Part shown: positions 32,572 to 42,701 of the stretch, piece by piece
Layout: every line of letters begins with the position of its first letter
Numbering within the stretch: the first letter of the stretch is position 1
NCBI RefSeq assembly: GCF_017876315.1
Contig: NZ_JAGINU010000001.1
Span: 6,696,001 to 6,760,000, forward strand
Length of the DNA stretch: 64,000 bases
Origin: Pseudonocardia parietis
GTDB lineage: Bacteria > Actinomycetota > Actinomycetes > Mycobacteriales > Pseudonocardiaceae
Reading direction: 5' to 3'
Notes under the pieces: model-generated
Told to the model about the DNA's origin: nothing
Seen by the model: the letters and a program-made list of their open reading frames with translations, nothing else
Database searches by the model: none
Position numbers and translations under genes: made by a program

Positions 32572-33489
32572 TCAGCCGGTGGGGTCCACACCGAGTACCC
32601 GGGCCGGGGCGTCGTACAGCACCGAGCGCAGGAAGTCGTGCCCGAGCCGTGGCTCGGCCGCCGCCCAGCCGTGGATCGCGGCGAGCTGCTCGGCGTACGG
32701 GTAGGGGATGTTCGGGAAGTCGGTGCCGAGCACGATCCGGCCCGGGAACTCCGCCAGCCGGGCCGGCCAGTCCTTCGGCAGCGGGGCGATCCGCTCGCTG
32801 AAGGCGGTGCCGACCATCGTCGTGTCCAGCACGACGCCGGGGAAGCGTTCCAGGAGCTCCAGCGCACCACGGAAGTCCGGCATCCCCGCGTGGGCGAGCA
32901 CGATCCGCAGGCCGGGGTGCGCCTCGAGCACCTCGGTGAAGATCCCCAGCCCGGTGTGGTCACCGGGGATCGGCCCGTCCCCGCAGTGGACGACGGCCGG
33001 GACGCCCGTCTCGGCGAGCAGCCCCCAGGCATCGCGCAGCAGCGGGTCACGCGGGTCGAACGCGCCCACCTGGACGTGCACCTTCACCATCCGGGCGCCG
33101 GCGTCCACCGCTCGCCCGAGGTACTCGGTCACCGACGGCTCCGGGTAGAGCGTGGCGGTCCGCACGGCACGCGGGTGCGCGTCGGCGAACTCACCGGCCC
33201 AGCCGGTCAGCCACTCCCCCATCCCCGGTTTGTGCGGGTAGGTGAGCGGGGCGAAGCGCAGCACGCCGAGCTCCTCGAGCCGTGCGTAGCGCTCCTGCTC
33301 GGTCAGCTTGTACTGCACCGGCCACGCGAGGCCGTAGTGCGTCTCGGCCTCCTCGAAGTAGGCCCAGACCTTGTGCAGCATGCGTTCGGGCAGAAAGTGC
33401 ACGTGCACGTCGACCAGGCCGGGCAGGCCGAGTTCGGCGGTCCAGCGGGGGACGTCGGCGTCGTCGCGGGGTGGCGCGGGGAGATCCAC
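32572..33489 (-). CDS. Amidohydrolase family protein (ACMSD/TIM-barrel type)
   Basis: A 305-residue metal-dependent hydrolase or decarboxylase. The metal motif is VDVHVHFLP near the N-terminus, with later histidines in VVHCGDGPIPGDHTG and LAHAGMPD and an aspartate in GTDFPNIPYP. It resembles amidohydrolase-2 enzymes. The GTG at 33489 lies six bases after a TAGGGT box, fitting a leaderless message. The substrate is not predictable. Confidence 0.85.
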   Translation of the reverse strand: MDLPAPPRDDADVPRWTAELGLPGLVDVHVHFLPERMLHKVWAYFEEAETHYGLAWPVQYKLTEQERYARLEELGVLRFAPLTYPHKPGMGEWLTGWAGEFADAHPRAVRTATLYPEPSVTEYLGRAVDAGARMVKVHVQVGAFDPRDPLLRDAWGLLAETGVPAVVHCGDGPIPGDHTGLGIFTEVLEAHPGLRIVLAHAGMPDFRGALELLERFPGVVLDTTMVGTAFSERIAPLPKDWPARLAEFPGRIVLGTDFPNIPYPYAEQLAAIHGWAAAEPRLGHDFLRSVLYDAPARVLGVDPTG

Positions 33490-33528
33490 GGGCCCCACCC
33501 TAGGCCCCACCGGTGCGGGGCCCTCGGG

Positions 33529-34014
33529 CTACTTCAGGCTGCGGGCCCGACCCTTGGCGGCGCGGCCGACGGCACGGGCCATCTCCCGCTGCGCGTCCTT
33601 CTTCGCCAGGTCGCGACGCTTGTCGTAGTCCTTCTTACCGCGGGCCAGCGCGATCTCGCACTTGACCTTGCCGTCGCTGAAGTACAGCGACAACGGCACC
33701 AGGGTCAGACCGCCCTCACGGGTCTTGCCCATGAGCCGGTCGATCTCGCCGCGGTGCAGCAGCAGCTTGCGGGTGCGCCGCGGCTCGTGGTTGGTCCAGC
33801 TCCCGCGGACGTACTCCGGAATGTGCAGCCCGCGGAGGAAGATCTCGCCGTCGTCGATGGTCGCGAACGCGTCCACCATCGACGCCCGGCCCAGACGGAG
33901 GCTCTTCACCTCGGTCCCCTTCAGCGCGACCCCGGCCTCGAACTCCTCCAGGATCGCGTAGTCGTGCCGGGCCCGACGGTTCTGCGCGATCACCTTCCGG
34001 CCCTGTTCCTTCAC
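33529..34014 (-). CDS. smpB: SsrA-binding protein SmpB
   Basis: A 161-residue partner of tmRNA in trans-translation. Family blocks [33 protein letters not shown] and [16 protein letters not shown] are present, along with the basic C-terminal tail [18 protein letters not shown] that enters the mRNA channel. The GTG start lies six bases after TAGTCT, a leaderless arrangement. It follows ftsEX on the same strand, a common actinomycete order. Confidence 0.96.
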   Translation of the reverse strand: MKEQGRKVIAQNRRARHDYAILEEFEAGVALKGTEVKSLRLGRASMVDAFATIDDGEIFLRGLHIPEYVRGSWTNHEPRRTRKLLLHRGEIDRLMGKTREGGLTLVPLSLYFSDGKVKCEIALARGKKDYDKRRDLAKKDAQREMARAVGRAAKGRARSLK

Positions 34015-34060
34015 CGCACCAGACTACCCACGAGGCGCCACCCATATCCCGGCCACGCAC

Positions 34061-34963
34061 TCACACCTTCACGTAGGCGCGCAGCGTCGCGTACCCGGTC
34101 ACCCCGGCGACGACCGCGCCCACCGGCACCAGCAGCACCGACACGACCAGGACGTCGGCCAGGCGTACGGGCGGGACCACCCCGGCCTGCCCGATCGCGC
34201 CGAGCAGGTCGTCGACGACGGCGTACTTCGCGGCCACGAGGCCCGCCCCGGCCAGCGCACCACCGATCGCTCCGGCGATCGCCGCCTCCACCAGGAAGGG
34301 CAGCTGGGTGGTCCACCGGGTCGCGCCGACCAGCCGCATCACCCCGACCTCGGTGCGCCGGGTGAACGCCGACACCTGCACCGTGTTGGAGATCAGCAGC
34401 ACCGCGGCGACCGCCTGCACGACGGCGAGCGCGAACGCCACGTTCCGGACACCGTTCAGGAAGTCGAACAGCGTCCCGACGACGTCGCGCTGGTCGATCA
34501 CCCCGCGCACCCCGGGGCGGCCCTCGACGGCCGCGGTCGCGGCGGCGGCCCCGCCCTGCTGGTCGGTGAGGGTCACCCGCAGCGTCGCGGGCAGCGACTG
34601 CGGACGGGCGACGTCGGCGACGGACTGCCCGGCGAACAGCTCGCGGAACCGGGTGTAGGCCTGCTCCTGGGACTCGAAGGTCACCTCACCGACACCGGGT
34701 GCGACCTGGAGCGCGTCCCGCAGCGACGCGCACACCGGCCCGGAGCAGTCCGCATCGGACCCCGAGACCTCCGGGGTCAGCGCGACCTGGATCTCGAGCC
34801 GGTCCGTGTACAGCTCGGAGATGTCGTCGATGCTGCGCAGGATCAGCAGCCCGGCGCCGACCGACATCAGGGTGACGGCCGTGGTCAGCACCATCGCCAC
34901 GGTCATCGTCACGTTGCGGCGCAGGCCCGAGGAGACCTCGCGGGTGAGCAGTGCGGGGCGCAT
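34061..34963 (-). CDS. ftsX: Cell division protein FtsX
   Basis: A 300-residue permease partner of FtsE that activates peptidoglycan hydrolases at the septum. One N-terminal transmembrane helix (~20-45), an extracytoplasmic domain (~50-165) with two cysteines (DADCSGPVCASL), then three C-terminal helices. The ATG overlaps the ftsE stop as TGATG. Confidence 0.95.
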   Translation of the reverse strand: MRPALLTREVSSGLRRNVTMTVAMVLTTAVTLMSVGAGLLILRSIDDISELYTDRLEIQVALTPEVSGSDADCSGPVCASLRDALQVAPGVGEVTFESQEQAYTRFRELFAGQSVADVARPQSLPATLRVTLTDQQGGAAAATAAVEGRPGVRGVIDQRDVVGTLFDFLNGVRNVAFALAVVQAVAAVLLISNTVQVSAFTRRTEVGVMRLVGATRWTTQLPFLVEAAIAGAIGGALAGAGLVAAKYAVVDDLLGAIGQAGVVPPVRLADVLVVSVLLVPVGAVVAGVTGYATLRAYVKV

Positions 34964-35652
34964 CAGCGGCCCGCCCCGTACACCGCGCGGGCCTCGTCAC
35001 GCAGCACGACGCCGTCGGCGAGCTCGACCACCCGGCGCCGCATCGCGTCCACGATCGTGTCGTCGTGCGTGGCCATCAGCACGGTCGTGCCGCCGCGGTT
35101 GATCCGTTCCAGCAGCTGCATGATCTCCCGGCTCGTCTCGGGGTCGAGGTTGCCCGTCGGCTCGTCGGCCAGCAGCAGCGGCGGCCGGTTGACCGACGCG
35201 CGCGCGATCGCCACCCGCTGCTGCTCGCCGCCGGACAGCTCGTGCGGCATGCGTTCGGCCTTGCCCTGCAGGCCGACCAGCTCGAGCAGCTCGGGCACCG
35301 CGATCTCGATCTCGGACCGCTTGCGCCCCAGCACCTCCAGCGCGAACGCGACGTTGCCGGCGACGGTGCGCTTGGGGAGCAGCCGGAAGTCCTGGAAGAC
35401 GCACCCGATCCGCTGGCGCAGCTTCGGGACCTTGCGCCGGGGCAGCTTCGCGACGTCGAGGCCGTCGACCCGGATGGTGCCGGAGGTGGGCACGTCCTCG
35501 CGCAGCAGCAGCCGCAGCAGCGTCGACTTGCCCGATCCGGAGGGCCCGATGAGGAACACGAACTCGCCGGGGTCGACGGTCGCGCAGATCCGGTCCAGCG
35601 CCGGCCGGCCGGACGCCGGGTACCGCTTGGTGACGTCCCGCAGCTCGATCAC
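34963..35652 (-). CDS. ftsE: Cell division ATP-binding protein FtsE
   Basis: A 229-residue ABC ATPase: Walker [17 protein letters not shown]-loop [14 protein letters not shown], signature LSGGEQQR, Walker [13 protein letters not shown] and switch ATHDDTIVD. With FtsX it couples ATP hydrolysis to cell-wall cleavage at division. The GTG at 35652 gives the standard length; the frame open to 35937 is not used. Confidence 0.95.
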   Translation of the reverse strand: MIELRDVTKRYPASGRPALDRICATVDPGEFVFLIGPSGSGKSTLLRLLLREDVPTSGTIRVDGLDVAKLPRRKVPKLRQRIGCVFQDFRLLPKRTVAGNVAFALEVLGRKRSEIEIAVPELLELVGLQGKAERMPHELSGGEQQRVAIARASVNRPPLLLADEPTGNLDPETSREIMQLLERINRGGTTVLMATHDDTIVDAMRRRVVELADGVVLRDEARAVYGAGR

Positions 35653-35780
35653 GGAGCGGGACGGTACCGCCGCCGCGCGTATACACCCCGTGACGACACG
35701 CCCGCCCGCCCGCGGGAGCGCTCCGAGGTCACGCCCGGCCGCCGAGCGGGTCCGGGCCTGGTCCACACACGGCTCCGCGG

Positions 35781-36524
35781 CTACGGCGCGGTGACCTCGA
35801 CCGGCAGGCCCGGCTCGGCGACGTCGAGTGTGATCGGTCCGGCGGCCGGTGTACCGGTACCGGGCGCAGCGGGTTCCAGGCGCAGCCGCACCAGCCGGCC
35901 GCGGTCCGGCCCGGCGGCGTCGGGCGCACCGAGCCACGCGGTGAACCGCGGGGTCGGCGAGACCAGCCCGGCGAGCTCGTCGATCCGGGTCGCGGTCGCC
36001 GGGTCCGGGGCGGCGGTCCGGGCCGCGGCGAGATCGACGGTGCCGGTGTAGCGGAGCGCGGGGACGCCGCCGACGTCCTCCCGGCCGGGCTGCTCGGTCA
36101 CGTCGCGCAGGCCGGGCGCGGTGTGCAGGGCGCCGGTCACGGCCCCGACCGGGAGCATGCCGGTAGAGAGCCGCTGCCAGCGATCGGCACCGCCGAGCCG
36201 GATCCAGGCGTCGTCACCGACGACCCGGACCTGCGCACCGCGGGTGCCGAGCGCGACGGTGAGGTCCGCGGCGAACGGGGCGAACCGCGCCGGGCCGGAG
36301 GCCTCCACCCGGCCGGTCGGCAGGTCGAGGGCGACCCTCAGCCGGGCCGACCCGGCGTCGGCGAGTGCCTGCCCGGCTCCCGCGACGACCTCACGTGGAT
36401 CGGGTGGCGGGGCGGGGGCGGCCGCGTCGCCGGACGGAGCGTCCGCGCCGGTGCACCCGGCCAGGACCAGCGCGAGCACGGTGGCGAATACGGTGGCGAG
36501 GACGGTCGACGCCGCGCGCCTCAC
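35781..36524 (-). CDS. LppX/LprG-type lipoprotein
   Basis: A 247-residue secreted lipoprotein. The signal peptide ends in the lipobox LAGC (Cys24). The mature part has the alternating beta pattern of the LppX_LprAFG family ([14 protein letters not shown] and [16 protein letters not shown]). Mycobacterial relatives carry lipids across the envelope. The GTG overlaps the prfB stop as GTGA. Confidence 0.85.
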   Translation of the reverse strand: MRRAASTVLATVFATVLALVLAGCTGADAPSGDAAAPAPPPDPREVVAGAGQALADAGSARLRVALDLPTGRVEASGPARFAPFAADLTVALGTRGAQVRVVGDDAWIRLGGADRWQRLSTGMLPVGAVTGALHTAPGLRDVTEQPGREDVGGVPALRYTGTVDLAAARTAAPDPATATRIDELAGLVSPTPRFTAWLGAPDAAGPDRGRLVRLRLEPAAPGTGTPAAGPITLDVAEPGLPVEVTAP

Positions 36525-37627
36525 GACTGGTCGGCCTGCTGGCGGCGCCAGCGGATGCCGGCCTCGATGAAGTCGTCGATCTCGCCGTCGAGCACCTGCG
36601 ACGGGTTGCCGGCCTCGTGCTCGGTGCGCAGGTCCTTCACCAGCTGGTACGGGTGCAGGACGTAGTTGCGCATCTGGTTGCCCCAGGACGAGCCGGCGTC
36701 CTTGAAGGTGTCCATCAGCTCGCGCTCCTCCTGCCGGCGCCGATCGAGCAGCTTGGCCTGCAGCACCGTCATCGCGGACGCCTTGTTCTGCAGCTGCGAG
36801 CGCTCGTTCTGGCAGGCCACCGCGATCCCGGTCGGGATGTGGGTCAGCCGGACCGCCGAGTCGGTGGTGTTGACGCCCTGGCCGCCGGGGCCCGACGCGC
36901 GGAACACGTCGACCCGCAGGTCCTTCTCGTCGATCTCGATGTGGTCGGTCGACTCGACGACCGGCGCCACCTCGACCCCGGCGAACGAGGTCTGGCGGCG
37001 CCCCTGGTTGTCGAACGGCGAGATCCGCACCAGCCGGTGCGTGCCCGCCTCGACCGAGAGCGTCCCGAAGGCGTAGGGCGCGTGCACCGCGAAGGTGGCG
37101 GACTTGATGCCCGCCTCCTCGGCGTAGGACGTGTCGTAGACGTCGGTGCCGTAGCCGTGCCGCTCGGCCCAGCGCAGGTACATCCGCATCAGCATCTCGG
37201 CGAAGTCGGCCGCGTCGATACCGCCGGCCTCCGCACGGATGGTGACCAGGGCCTCGCGCTCGTCGTACTCACCCGACAGCAGGGTGCGGACCTCCAGCGA
37301 GGCGATCTCGCTGCGCAGCTTCGCGCGGTCGGCGTCGGCATCGGCGGTCGCGGACGAGTCGGCCTCGTCCTCGGCGAGCTCGTAGAGCACCGGGAGGTCG
37401 TCGAGCCGGCGGCGCAGGTCGTCGAGCCGGCGCAGGTCGCCCTGGGCGTACGCGAGCCGGCTGGTGATCTTCTGAGCGGCCTCGACGTCGTCCCAGAGGT
37501 CCGGGCGCCCCGCCTGCTCGGACAGCTCCTCGATCTCCTGGCGCAGCCGCGGCACATCGGCCACGGCCTCGATGCTGGAGAGCGTGGTGTCGAGGTCCTT
37601 CAGGTCGGCCTGGACGTCGGGAGTCAC
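36521..37627 (-). CDS. prfB: Peptide chain release factor 2
   Basis: A 368-residue factor releasing proteins at UGA and UAA. The GGQ motif sits in [17 protein letters not shown]. The RF2 codon-recognition tripeptide is SPF, in [15 protein letters not shown]. There is no in-frame UGA near the N-terminus, so the autoregulatory frameshift of E. coli prfB is absent. The GTG start follows a TACCCT box by 8 bases. Confidence 0.96.
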   Translation of the reverse strand: MTPDVQADLKDLDTTLSSIEAVADVPRLRQEIEELSEQAGRPDLWDDVEAAQKITSRLAYAQGDLRRLDDLRRRLDDLPVLYELAEDEADSSATADADADRAKLRSEIASLEVRTLLSGEYDEREALVTIRAEAGGIDAADFAEMLMRMYLRWAERHGYGTDVYDTSYAEEAGIKSATFAVHAPYAFGTLSVEAGTHRLVRISPFDNQGRRQTSFAGVEVAPVVESTDHIEIDEKDLRVDVFRASGPGGQGVNTTDSAVRLTHIPTGIAVACQNERSQLQNKASAMTVLQAKLLDRRRQEERELMDTFKDAGSSWGNQMRNYVLHPYQLVKDLRTEHEAGNPSQVLDGEIDDFIEAGIRWRRQQADQS

Positions 37628-37691
37628 ATCGATCGAGGGTACGCGGGGTGGGCGGCGTGTCGGCCGGCTCCCCCGCGATCCGCCCGGTGGC

Positions 37692-38201
37692 TCACTCCTC
37701 CGGGATCGCGTCGATCAGTTTGATCATCGCGCGGGTGTGCGCGACGGCGAAGTCGGCGACCGGCCTGCCGTACGGGTCGTCGGTGGCACGGGCCGCGGCG
37801 CGGGCCGCGGCGAGGCGCTCGGCATAGGCCTCCCGCGCCGACCGCAGCAGTTCGGTGCGTTGCTTCACCGTCAACGTCCCGGCGTGCAGCAGCCGCAGCA
37901 CCAGCGGGCTGCGGACCGCGTCGGCGTCGCCGCCCGCGGCCAGCCACGCCTTGAACGCGCGCTTGCCGGCGGCGGTGAGGACGTACTGCTGGCTGGCCCG
38001 AGCTCCCCGCTTGCCCAGCCGGAGCAGGCCCTCCTCGGTGAGCGCCGGCAGCTCGCGGTAGACCTGGCTGCGGGTGACCGAGAAGAAGAGCCCGAACCGC
38101 TCACCCGCCGCCGAGACCAGTTGGCCACCGGTCATCGGACCGCTGTGCAGCAGGCCGAGCAGGGCGGCAGCCGTGGCGTTGACCGGTGTGACGGGGGCCA
38201 T
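37692..38201 (-). CDS. PadR family transcriptional regulator
   Basis: A 169-residue regulator. The N-terminal winged helix has [19 protein letters not shown] and [20 protein letters not shown], and the C-terminal helical dimerisation segment carries [20 protein letters not shown]. PadR proteins often repress stress or efflux genes. The partner gene is not evident; acyl-CoA dehydrogenase genes follow upstream on the same strand. Confidence 0.87.
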   Translation of the reverse strand: MAPVTPVNATAAALLGLLHSGPMTGGQLVSAAGERFGLFFSVTRSQVYRELPALTEEGLLRLGKRGARASQQYVLTAAGKRAFKAWLAAGGDADAVRSPLVLRLLHAGTLTVKQRTELLRSAREAYAERLAAARAAARATDDPYGRPVADFAVAHTRAMIKLIDAIPEE

Positions 38202-38308
38202 CGTGCGACGGTCCCACGGTCGGCGCCCGGGCGCGAGTCCACACGGCACATTCACCCTGCTTACGCCGGATGCGCGGTATCCATTGTGCGCAGAGGGCCG
38301 AAGCGGGC

Positions 38309-39340
38309 TCAGACCGTCAGCGCAGCGATCCGCTCCCGCTGGGTCGCGACGTCTCCGTACTGGCCGGCGAGCCGCCGGGCGCGCTTGTAGAACAGGTGCG
38401 CCTCGTGCTCCCACGTGTACCCGATACCGCCGTGGTACTGGATCATCGCCTCGGTCGACCGCAGCGCCACCTCGCTCGCCTTGGCCTTCGCGACGGCGAC
38501 GGCGAGATCGGCGTCGGCGAGCCCGGTTCCGAGCGCGTGGGCGGCGTAGAGCGCCGCGTGCTCGGCCATTGTCACCCCGACGTGCAGGTCGGCGAGCGCG
38601 TGCTTGATCGCCTGGAACGAGCCCACCGGCACGCCGAACTGCTCGCGCTCGCGGTCGTAGGCGACGGTGCGGGTCAGCGCCTCCCGGGCGATCCCGACGA
38701 GATCCGCGGCGACGAGCACGGTGGCCCGGTCGGTCAGCTGTTTCTGCAGCTCCACGGTGGCGCCGGGCAGCGGCTCGGCCGTGGAGCCGCCACCGGCGGA
38801 CAGCGACGCGAGCCGGGTGGTGCCGTCGTAGCTGCCGACCGGCGTCGCGGCGGCCCCGGTGATCAGGGACAGCCCGGGCAGGTCCGGCTCGGACGGCCCC
38901 ACGACGACGTCGGCGACCGCCCCGTACTCCACCACCGGCAGGCCGGTGGAGACGCTGCCGCGGGTGGTGAACGCGCCGATCGCCGTGCCGGCCGCGATCC
39001 TCGGCAGCCAGGCCGCCCGCTGCTCGTCGGATCCGGCGAGCCGGATCGCCTCCGCGGCGAGCACGGTGCCGCGCCACGGCCCGGGTGCGACGCCCGCGCC
39101 GAGCGCCCTGGCGATTACCTGGGCCTCGACCAGGCCCAGCCCCAGGCCGTCGTGCTCCTCGGGGACGGTGACGGCGAGCCAGCCCTGCTCGCCGGCCGCC
39201 GTCCACAGTGCCGCCGGGTTGCCGTCGGAGTCGCTCGCCTCGACGACCTCCCGCACGGCGGCGAGATCGAACCGCTCCGCCAGGTAGCCGCGGACCGCCT
39301 TGCCGAACTCCTGCTGCTCCTCGGTGAGCGCGAAATACAT
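38309..39340 (-). CDS. Acyl-CoA dehydrogenase, short (FadE-type alpha/beta partner)
   Basis: A 343-residue flavoprotein. The N-terminus MYFALTEEQQEFGKAVRGYL and the C-terminal AYDREREQFGVPVGSFQAIK and IQYHGGIGYTWEHEAHLFYK are ACAD signatures. Slightly short, it lies 18 bases after another ACAD gene, the paired layout of heterotetrameric FadEs acting on steroid or CoA-linked side chains in actinomycetes. That pairing is an inference. The catalytic base is not certain. Confidence 0.88.
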   Translation of the reverse strand: MYFALTEEQQEFGKAVRGYLAERFDLAAVREVVEASDSDGNPAALWTAAGEQGWLAVTVPEEHDGLGLGLVEAQVIARALGAGVAPGPWRGTVLAAEAIRLAGSDEQRAAWLPRIAAGTAIGAFTTRGSVSTGLPVVEYGAVADVVVGPSEPDLPGLSLITGAAATPVGSYDGTTRLASLSAGGGSTAEPLPGATVELQKQLTDRATVLVAADLVGIAREALTRTVAYDREREQFGVPVGSFQAIKHALADLHVGVTMAEHAALYAAHALGTGLADADLAVAVAKAKASEVALRSTEAMIQYHGGIGYTWEHEAHLFYKRARRLAGQYGDVATQRERIAALTV

Positions 39341-39358
39341 GGGGACTCCTTGCCGGGG

Positions 39359-40531
39359 CTAACGAGGCAGGCCGAGCACGCGCTCGGCGGTGATGTTGCG
39401 CTGGACCTGGGACGAGCCGCCCCAGATGGTCACCGAGCGGGACCACATGGCCTGGGCGTGCATCGGCCGCAGGTCGGTGCCGTCCGCCAGGGTGTCGAGC
39501 GTGGCGTCCTCGCCGAGGATCCGGTCGTAGACCTCCCAGAGGTCCTGGAACGTCTCCGACCACTGCAGCTTGGTCATCGACGCCTCGAACCCGAGGTCGC
39601 GGCCCTGCTCGACCTGGGTGAGCACGTGCATCGAGTGCAGCCTCAGGCACTCCAGCTCGGTGAGGACGCGGGCGAGCTCGTCGCGGATCACCGGGTCGCG
39701 GTCGCGGCCCAGCTTCCGCGCGACGGCGGCGATCTCGTCGTACTGCCTGCGGAACTCGGTGTACTGGGAGATGCCGGACGCCCCGCGCTCGAACGACAGC
39801 AGCAGCATCGCCGTGCGCCAGCCGTCGCCGATCTCGCCGAGGCAGTCCGTCGCCGGGACGCGGGCGTCGTCGAAGAACACCTCACCGAACTCGCTCGCCC
39901 CGCTCATCTGCTTCAGCGGACGCGCCGTGACCCCGGGCTGGTTCATGTCGATCAGCAGCATCGAGATGCCGCGGTGCTTCTGCGAGCCGGCCTCGGTCCG
40001 GACCATGGTGAAGATCTTGTCGCCGTGCACGGCGTTGGTCGTCCACACCTTCTGCCCGTTGACGACGAAGTCGTCGCCGTCCCGGACGCCCTTGGTGGAC
40101 AGCGCCGCGAGGTCGGACCCGGCGCCGGGCTCGGAGAAGCCCTGGCACCAGATCACCTCGTTGCGCAGCATCGGTCCGATGATCTCCTTGCGCTGCGCGT
40201 CCGTGCCGATCGCCATGACCGTCGGCGCGAGGAAGGTGAGACCCAGCGTGTTGACCGTGCGCGGGGCGTACGCGCGGACCATCTCCTCGTCGTAGATGGC
40301 CTTCATCCCCGGCGTCCCGCCACGGCCGCCGTACTCGGTCGGCCACCCGATACCGGCGAACCCGGCGTCGGCCTTGTCCCGCTCCCAGTCCCGGCGCAGG
40401 CGGAAGCTCTCGTCGTCGCCGAGGGACTCCCAGAACCCGGCCCGGGTCCACTCCTGAGGGATGTGCGCCGCGAGCCAGGAGCGCAGCTCCGCCCGGAACT
40501 CTTCCTCGGCCGGGGTGAAGGTCAGGTCCAT
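39359..40531 (-). CDS. Acyl-CoA dehydrogenase
   Basis: A 390-residue acyl-CoA dehydrogenase with VIWCQGFSEPGAGSDLAAL (FAD and substrate site), NGQKVWTTNA and the C-terminal GGSSQVQRNITAERVLGLP. The ATG at 40531 gives the standard length; upstream in-frame sequence is not family-like. First of the two-gene FadE operon. Confidence 0.92.
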   Translation of the reverse strand: MDLTFTPAEEEFRAELRSWLAAHIPQEWTRAGFWESLGDDESFRLRRDWERDKADAGFAGIGWPTEYGGRGGTPGMKAIYDEEMVRAYAPRTVNTLGLTFLAPTVMAIGTDAQRKEIIGPMLRNEVIWCQGFSEPGAGSDLAALSTKGVRDGDDFVVNGQKVWTTNAVHGDKIFTMVRTEAGSQKHRGISMLLIDMNQPGVTARPLKQMSGASEFGEVFFDDARVPATDCLGEIGDGWRTAMLLLSFERGASGISQYTEFRRQYDEIAAVARKLGRDRDPVIRDELARVLTELECLRLHSMHVLTQVEQGRDLGFEASMTKLQWSETFQDLWEVYDRILGEDATLDTLADGTDLRPMHAQAMWSRSVTIWGGSSQVQRNITAERVLGLPR

Positions 40532-40654
40532 GCGTGCACCGTTCTGCGTGAGGTCGCCACTGTCCCTCCCGGCAGCCTTGCATACCCGTCGGTAACCTGC
40601 CCAGCCCCGGCGTGCTGCGTGGCCACCGCAGTATGCAGGGAGTAGCATTCCGGT

Positions 40655-40909
40655 ATGCGCAGCGAGCGAGTGACGGTCACGCTGCCGGCCGAGCTGGTAG
40701 CGGAAGCACGGGACGCGGTGTCCCGTGGAACTGCGGCGAGCCTGTCCGCCTACGTGGCGGAGGCCGTCCAGGCGAGGCAGCACCGGGACCGTTCCCTGGC
40801 CACCCTGGCGAGCCTCTACGGCGGCCCCCCGCCGGCCGACGAGCTGGACGCGGCGCGGCGTTCCCTGCGCCCGGTCCCGCCCGTGGCCGTCGGCGCAGCC
40901 GCCCGATGA
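40655..40909 (+). CDS. Antitoxin, ribbon-helix-helix type (VapB-like)
   Basis: An 84-residue protein. The N-terminal RHH segment is RVTVTLPAELVAEARDAVSR, followed by a flexible acidic and proline-rich toxin-binding tail. A TAGCAT box lies 6 bases before the ATG, and repeated GTATGC words flank the promoter, suggesting self-repression. The stop overlaps the toxin ATG as ATGA. Confidence 0.8.
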   Translation: MRSERVTVTLPAELVAEARDAVSRGTAASLSAYVAEAVQARQHRDRSLATLASLYGGPPPADELDAARRSLRPVPPVAVGAAAR

Positions 40910-41298
40910 TCGGCGGACGCGTTCTCGACGCCTCCGCGCTGGCCGCCTTCGCCACCGGCCGCCCCGTCTACATGCGAGCCCTCGTCTGGGCCGCGGTGGA
41001 GGAGAACATCGTGCTCGCGGTGCCCAGCGCCGCACTCGGCCGCGCCTGGTCGATGGTGGAGGCCGAGCACCACGCCGCGTTGCAGGTCCTGCTCGGCCTC
41101 CCGAACACCGTGATCCACGAGCTGTCCCCGGAGAGCGCGCAGGAGGCGGGGCTGCTGATGGCCAGCCAGGGCCTCGACGACATCGTCACCGGCCAGGTCG
41201 TCACCGCAGCCCGCCGCCGCGGCTGGCCCGCGGTCACCGGCGACCCGGGGTCACTGCGCAAGCTGGACCCGATGGTCCCGATCGAGGAACTGCCGTAA
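40906..41298 (+). CDS. PIN-domain toxin (VapC-like)
   Basis: A 130-residue probable RNase. The PIN-type first acidic residue is in GRVLDASALAAFATG, with Glu and Asp in the middle (SMVEAEH and QGLDDIVTG) and the last acidic site in WPAVTGDPGSL. It overlaps the antitoxin gene. Acidic spacing is slightly unusual for VapC, so the exact subclass is open. Confidence 0.78.
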   Translation: MIGGRVLDASALAAFATGRPVYMRALVWAAVEENIVLAVPSAALGRAWSMVEAEHHAALQVLLGLPNTVIHELSPESAQEAGLLMASQGLDDIVTGQVVTAARRRGWPAVTGDPGSLRKLDPMVPIEELP

Positions 41299-41322
41299 AG
41301 CCTCGCCCGGCGCGGACGCCGG

Positions 41323-42081
41323 TCAGGCCGGGTCGTCGTCGCGCAGCCGGGTTCGCAGCCGGACCAGCTCGTCCTCGGTCAGGCCGTTGTCCAGCAGCCA
41401 CTGCACCGGGCCGCCGTGCCGCTCGTCGAGCAGCTCCAGGAAGGTCTGCATGATCTCGGCCCGTGGCCGGTGCCGGTCGAGGTCCTCCTCCGGCGGCATC
41501 GGCTCGCCGCGACCGGCCGTCCAGCGCCGGAACAGCGCCTCGATCCGGGTCGCGGACAGGGCGTAGTCGGCCACGACGTCCTCGCGCGCGACCCCGACGG
41601 CCGAGGAGATCAGCGCGACCAGCACGCCGGTGCGGTCCTTGCCGGCCGCACAGTGCACGAGGGTGGCCCCGGTCTCCCGCTCGGCGACCCGGCGGACCCC
41701 GGAGACGACGTTCACCGCGCGGTCGCCGAGGTAGCCGAGGTAGTGCCCGACCATCGGGTCGGTGTCCTCGCCGAGCTCGGGCAGCGCGCGCCCGGTGTCC
41801 GGGATGAAGCTCAGCCGGTGCACGGTGATGCCGGCCTCGGCCAGCGCTCCGGCCCCGTACACCACGAGCTCCTCGTCCTTGCGCAGGTCCAGCACCTGCA
41901 CGACGCCGAGGTCGCCGGTGAGCCGGGCCACGTCGCCGGGGCTGAGGTCCTCGAGCGACTCGGTGCGCAACAGCACGCCCGGCCGGACCCGGCCGCCGCC
42001 CTCGAGCGGCAGGCCACCCAGGTCGCGGGCGTTGGTGAGGCCGTCGAAGGTCAACCAGCGGTCCGGTACCAGATCCGTCAC
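41323..42081 (-). CDS. Tyrosine-protein phosphatase (Y_phosphatase3 type)
   Basis: A 252-residue phosphatase. The P-loop VHCAAGKDRTGVL carries the Cys-x5-Arg signature, and the N-terminal NARDLGG motif is typical of bacterial PtpB/LipB-like dual-specificity phosphatases. The GTG at 42081 lies 8 bases after TAGTGT, consistent with a leaderless transcript. It could act on phosphoproteins or phosphoinositides. Confidence 0.9.
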   Translation of the reverse strand: MTDLVPDRWLTFDGLTNARDLGGLPLEGGGRVRPGVLLRTESLEDLSPGDVARLTGDLGVVQVLDLRKDEELVVYGAGALAEAGITVHRLSFIPDTGRALPELGEDTDPMVGHYLGYLGDRAVNVVSGVRRVAERETGATLVHCAAGKDRTGVLVALISSAVGVAREDVVADYALSATRIEALFRRWTAGRGEPMPPEEDLDRHRPRAEIMQTFLELLDERHGGPVQWLLDNGLTEDELVRLRTRLRDDDPA

Positions 42082-42166
42082 GGCCGCCACACTAGCCAGC
42101 GCCGCAGGGCCCGCGGGCCACTCGGAGACCGGCTTCACCTGCCGTGCCCGGCTCGGGGACCCGGCC

Positions 42167-42637
42167 TCACCTGCCGTGCACGGGAGGCTTGCGCAGTGCC
42201 GAGGGCAGGCGCCGGGCGCCCTCCCCCTGGGCGGCGGCGACATCGCCGGGATTGAGCAACCTGCACGACGTCATGGACAGGCAGCCGCAGCCGATGCATC
42301 CGTCCAGTCCGTCCCGCAGCGCGACCAGCGCCTCGATCTGCTCGTCGAGCCGGCTGCGCCACGCCTTCGACAACCGGGACCAGTCCGCCTTGTTCGGCGT
42401 CCGCTCGGCGGGCAGCGAGTCCAGCGCGGACCGCACCTCGTCCAGTCCGATGCCGATCGAACGGGCTGCCCGGACGAACGCGAGCCGGCGCAGCGTGCTG
42501 CGCCGGTAGCGGCGCTGCCCGCCACTCGTCCGGCTCGCGGTGATCAGCCCTTCCCGCTCGTAGTAGCGCAGCGCGGAGTGCGGGAAGCCGCTCCGCTCGA
42601 CGATCTCGCCGATCGTCAGGAGATCACTCGACTCCAT
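42167..42637 (-). CDS. soxR: Redox-sensitive transcriptional activator SoxR
   Basis: A 156-residue MerR-family regulator. The winged helix is residues ~8-75, a dimerisation coil ~85-112, and the [2Fe-2S] cysteines are 114, 117, 119 and 125 (Cys-x2-Cys-x-Cys-x5-Cys), specific for SoxR. It senses redox-cycling compounds. The ATG at 42637 is chosen because GGAGG lies at the right distance; a GTG at 42649 would abut that site. Confidence 0.93.
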   Translation of the reverse strand: MESSDLLTIGEIVERSGFPHSALRYYEREGLITASRTSGGQRRYRRSTLRRLAFVRAARSIGIGLDEVRSALDSLPAERTPNKADWSRLSKAWRSRLDEQIEALVALRDGLDGCIGCGCLSMTSCRLLNPGDVAAAQGEGARRLPSALRKPPVHGR

Positions 42638-42701
42638 CCGTCCCGACACCTCCTCGATCCGGGGGCACCGCCCGGAGCGCTGGAACCTCCACGCCGGACA
42701 G

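Noticed and set aside
31666-34365. An 899-residue plus-strand frame over dehydrogenase, amidohydrolase and smpB
   Set aside because: It is antisense to three recognised genes and has no domain.
36521-37627. Programmed frameshift in prfB
   Set aside because: The frame is continuous from the GTG with no internal stop near the N-terminus.
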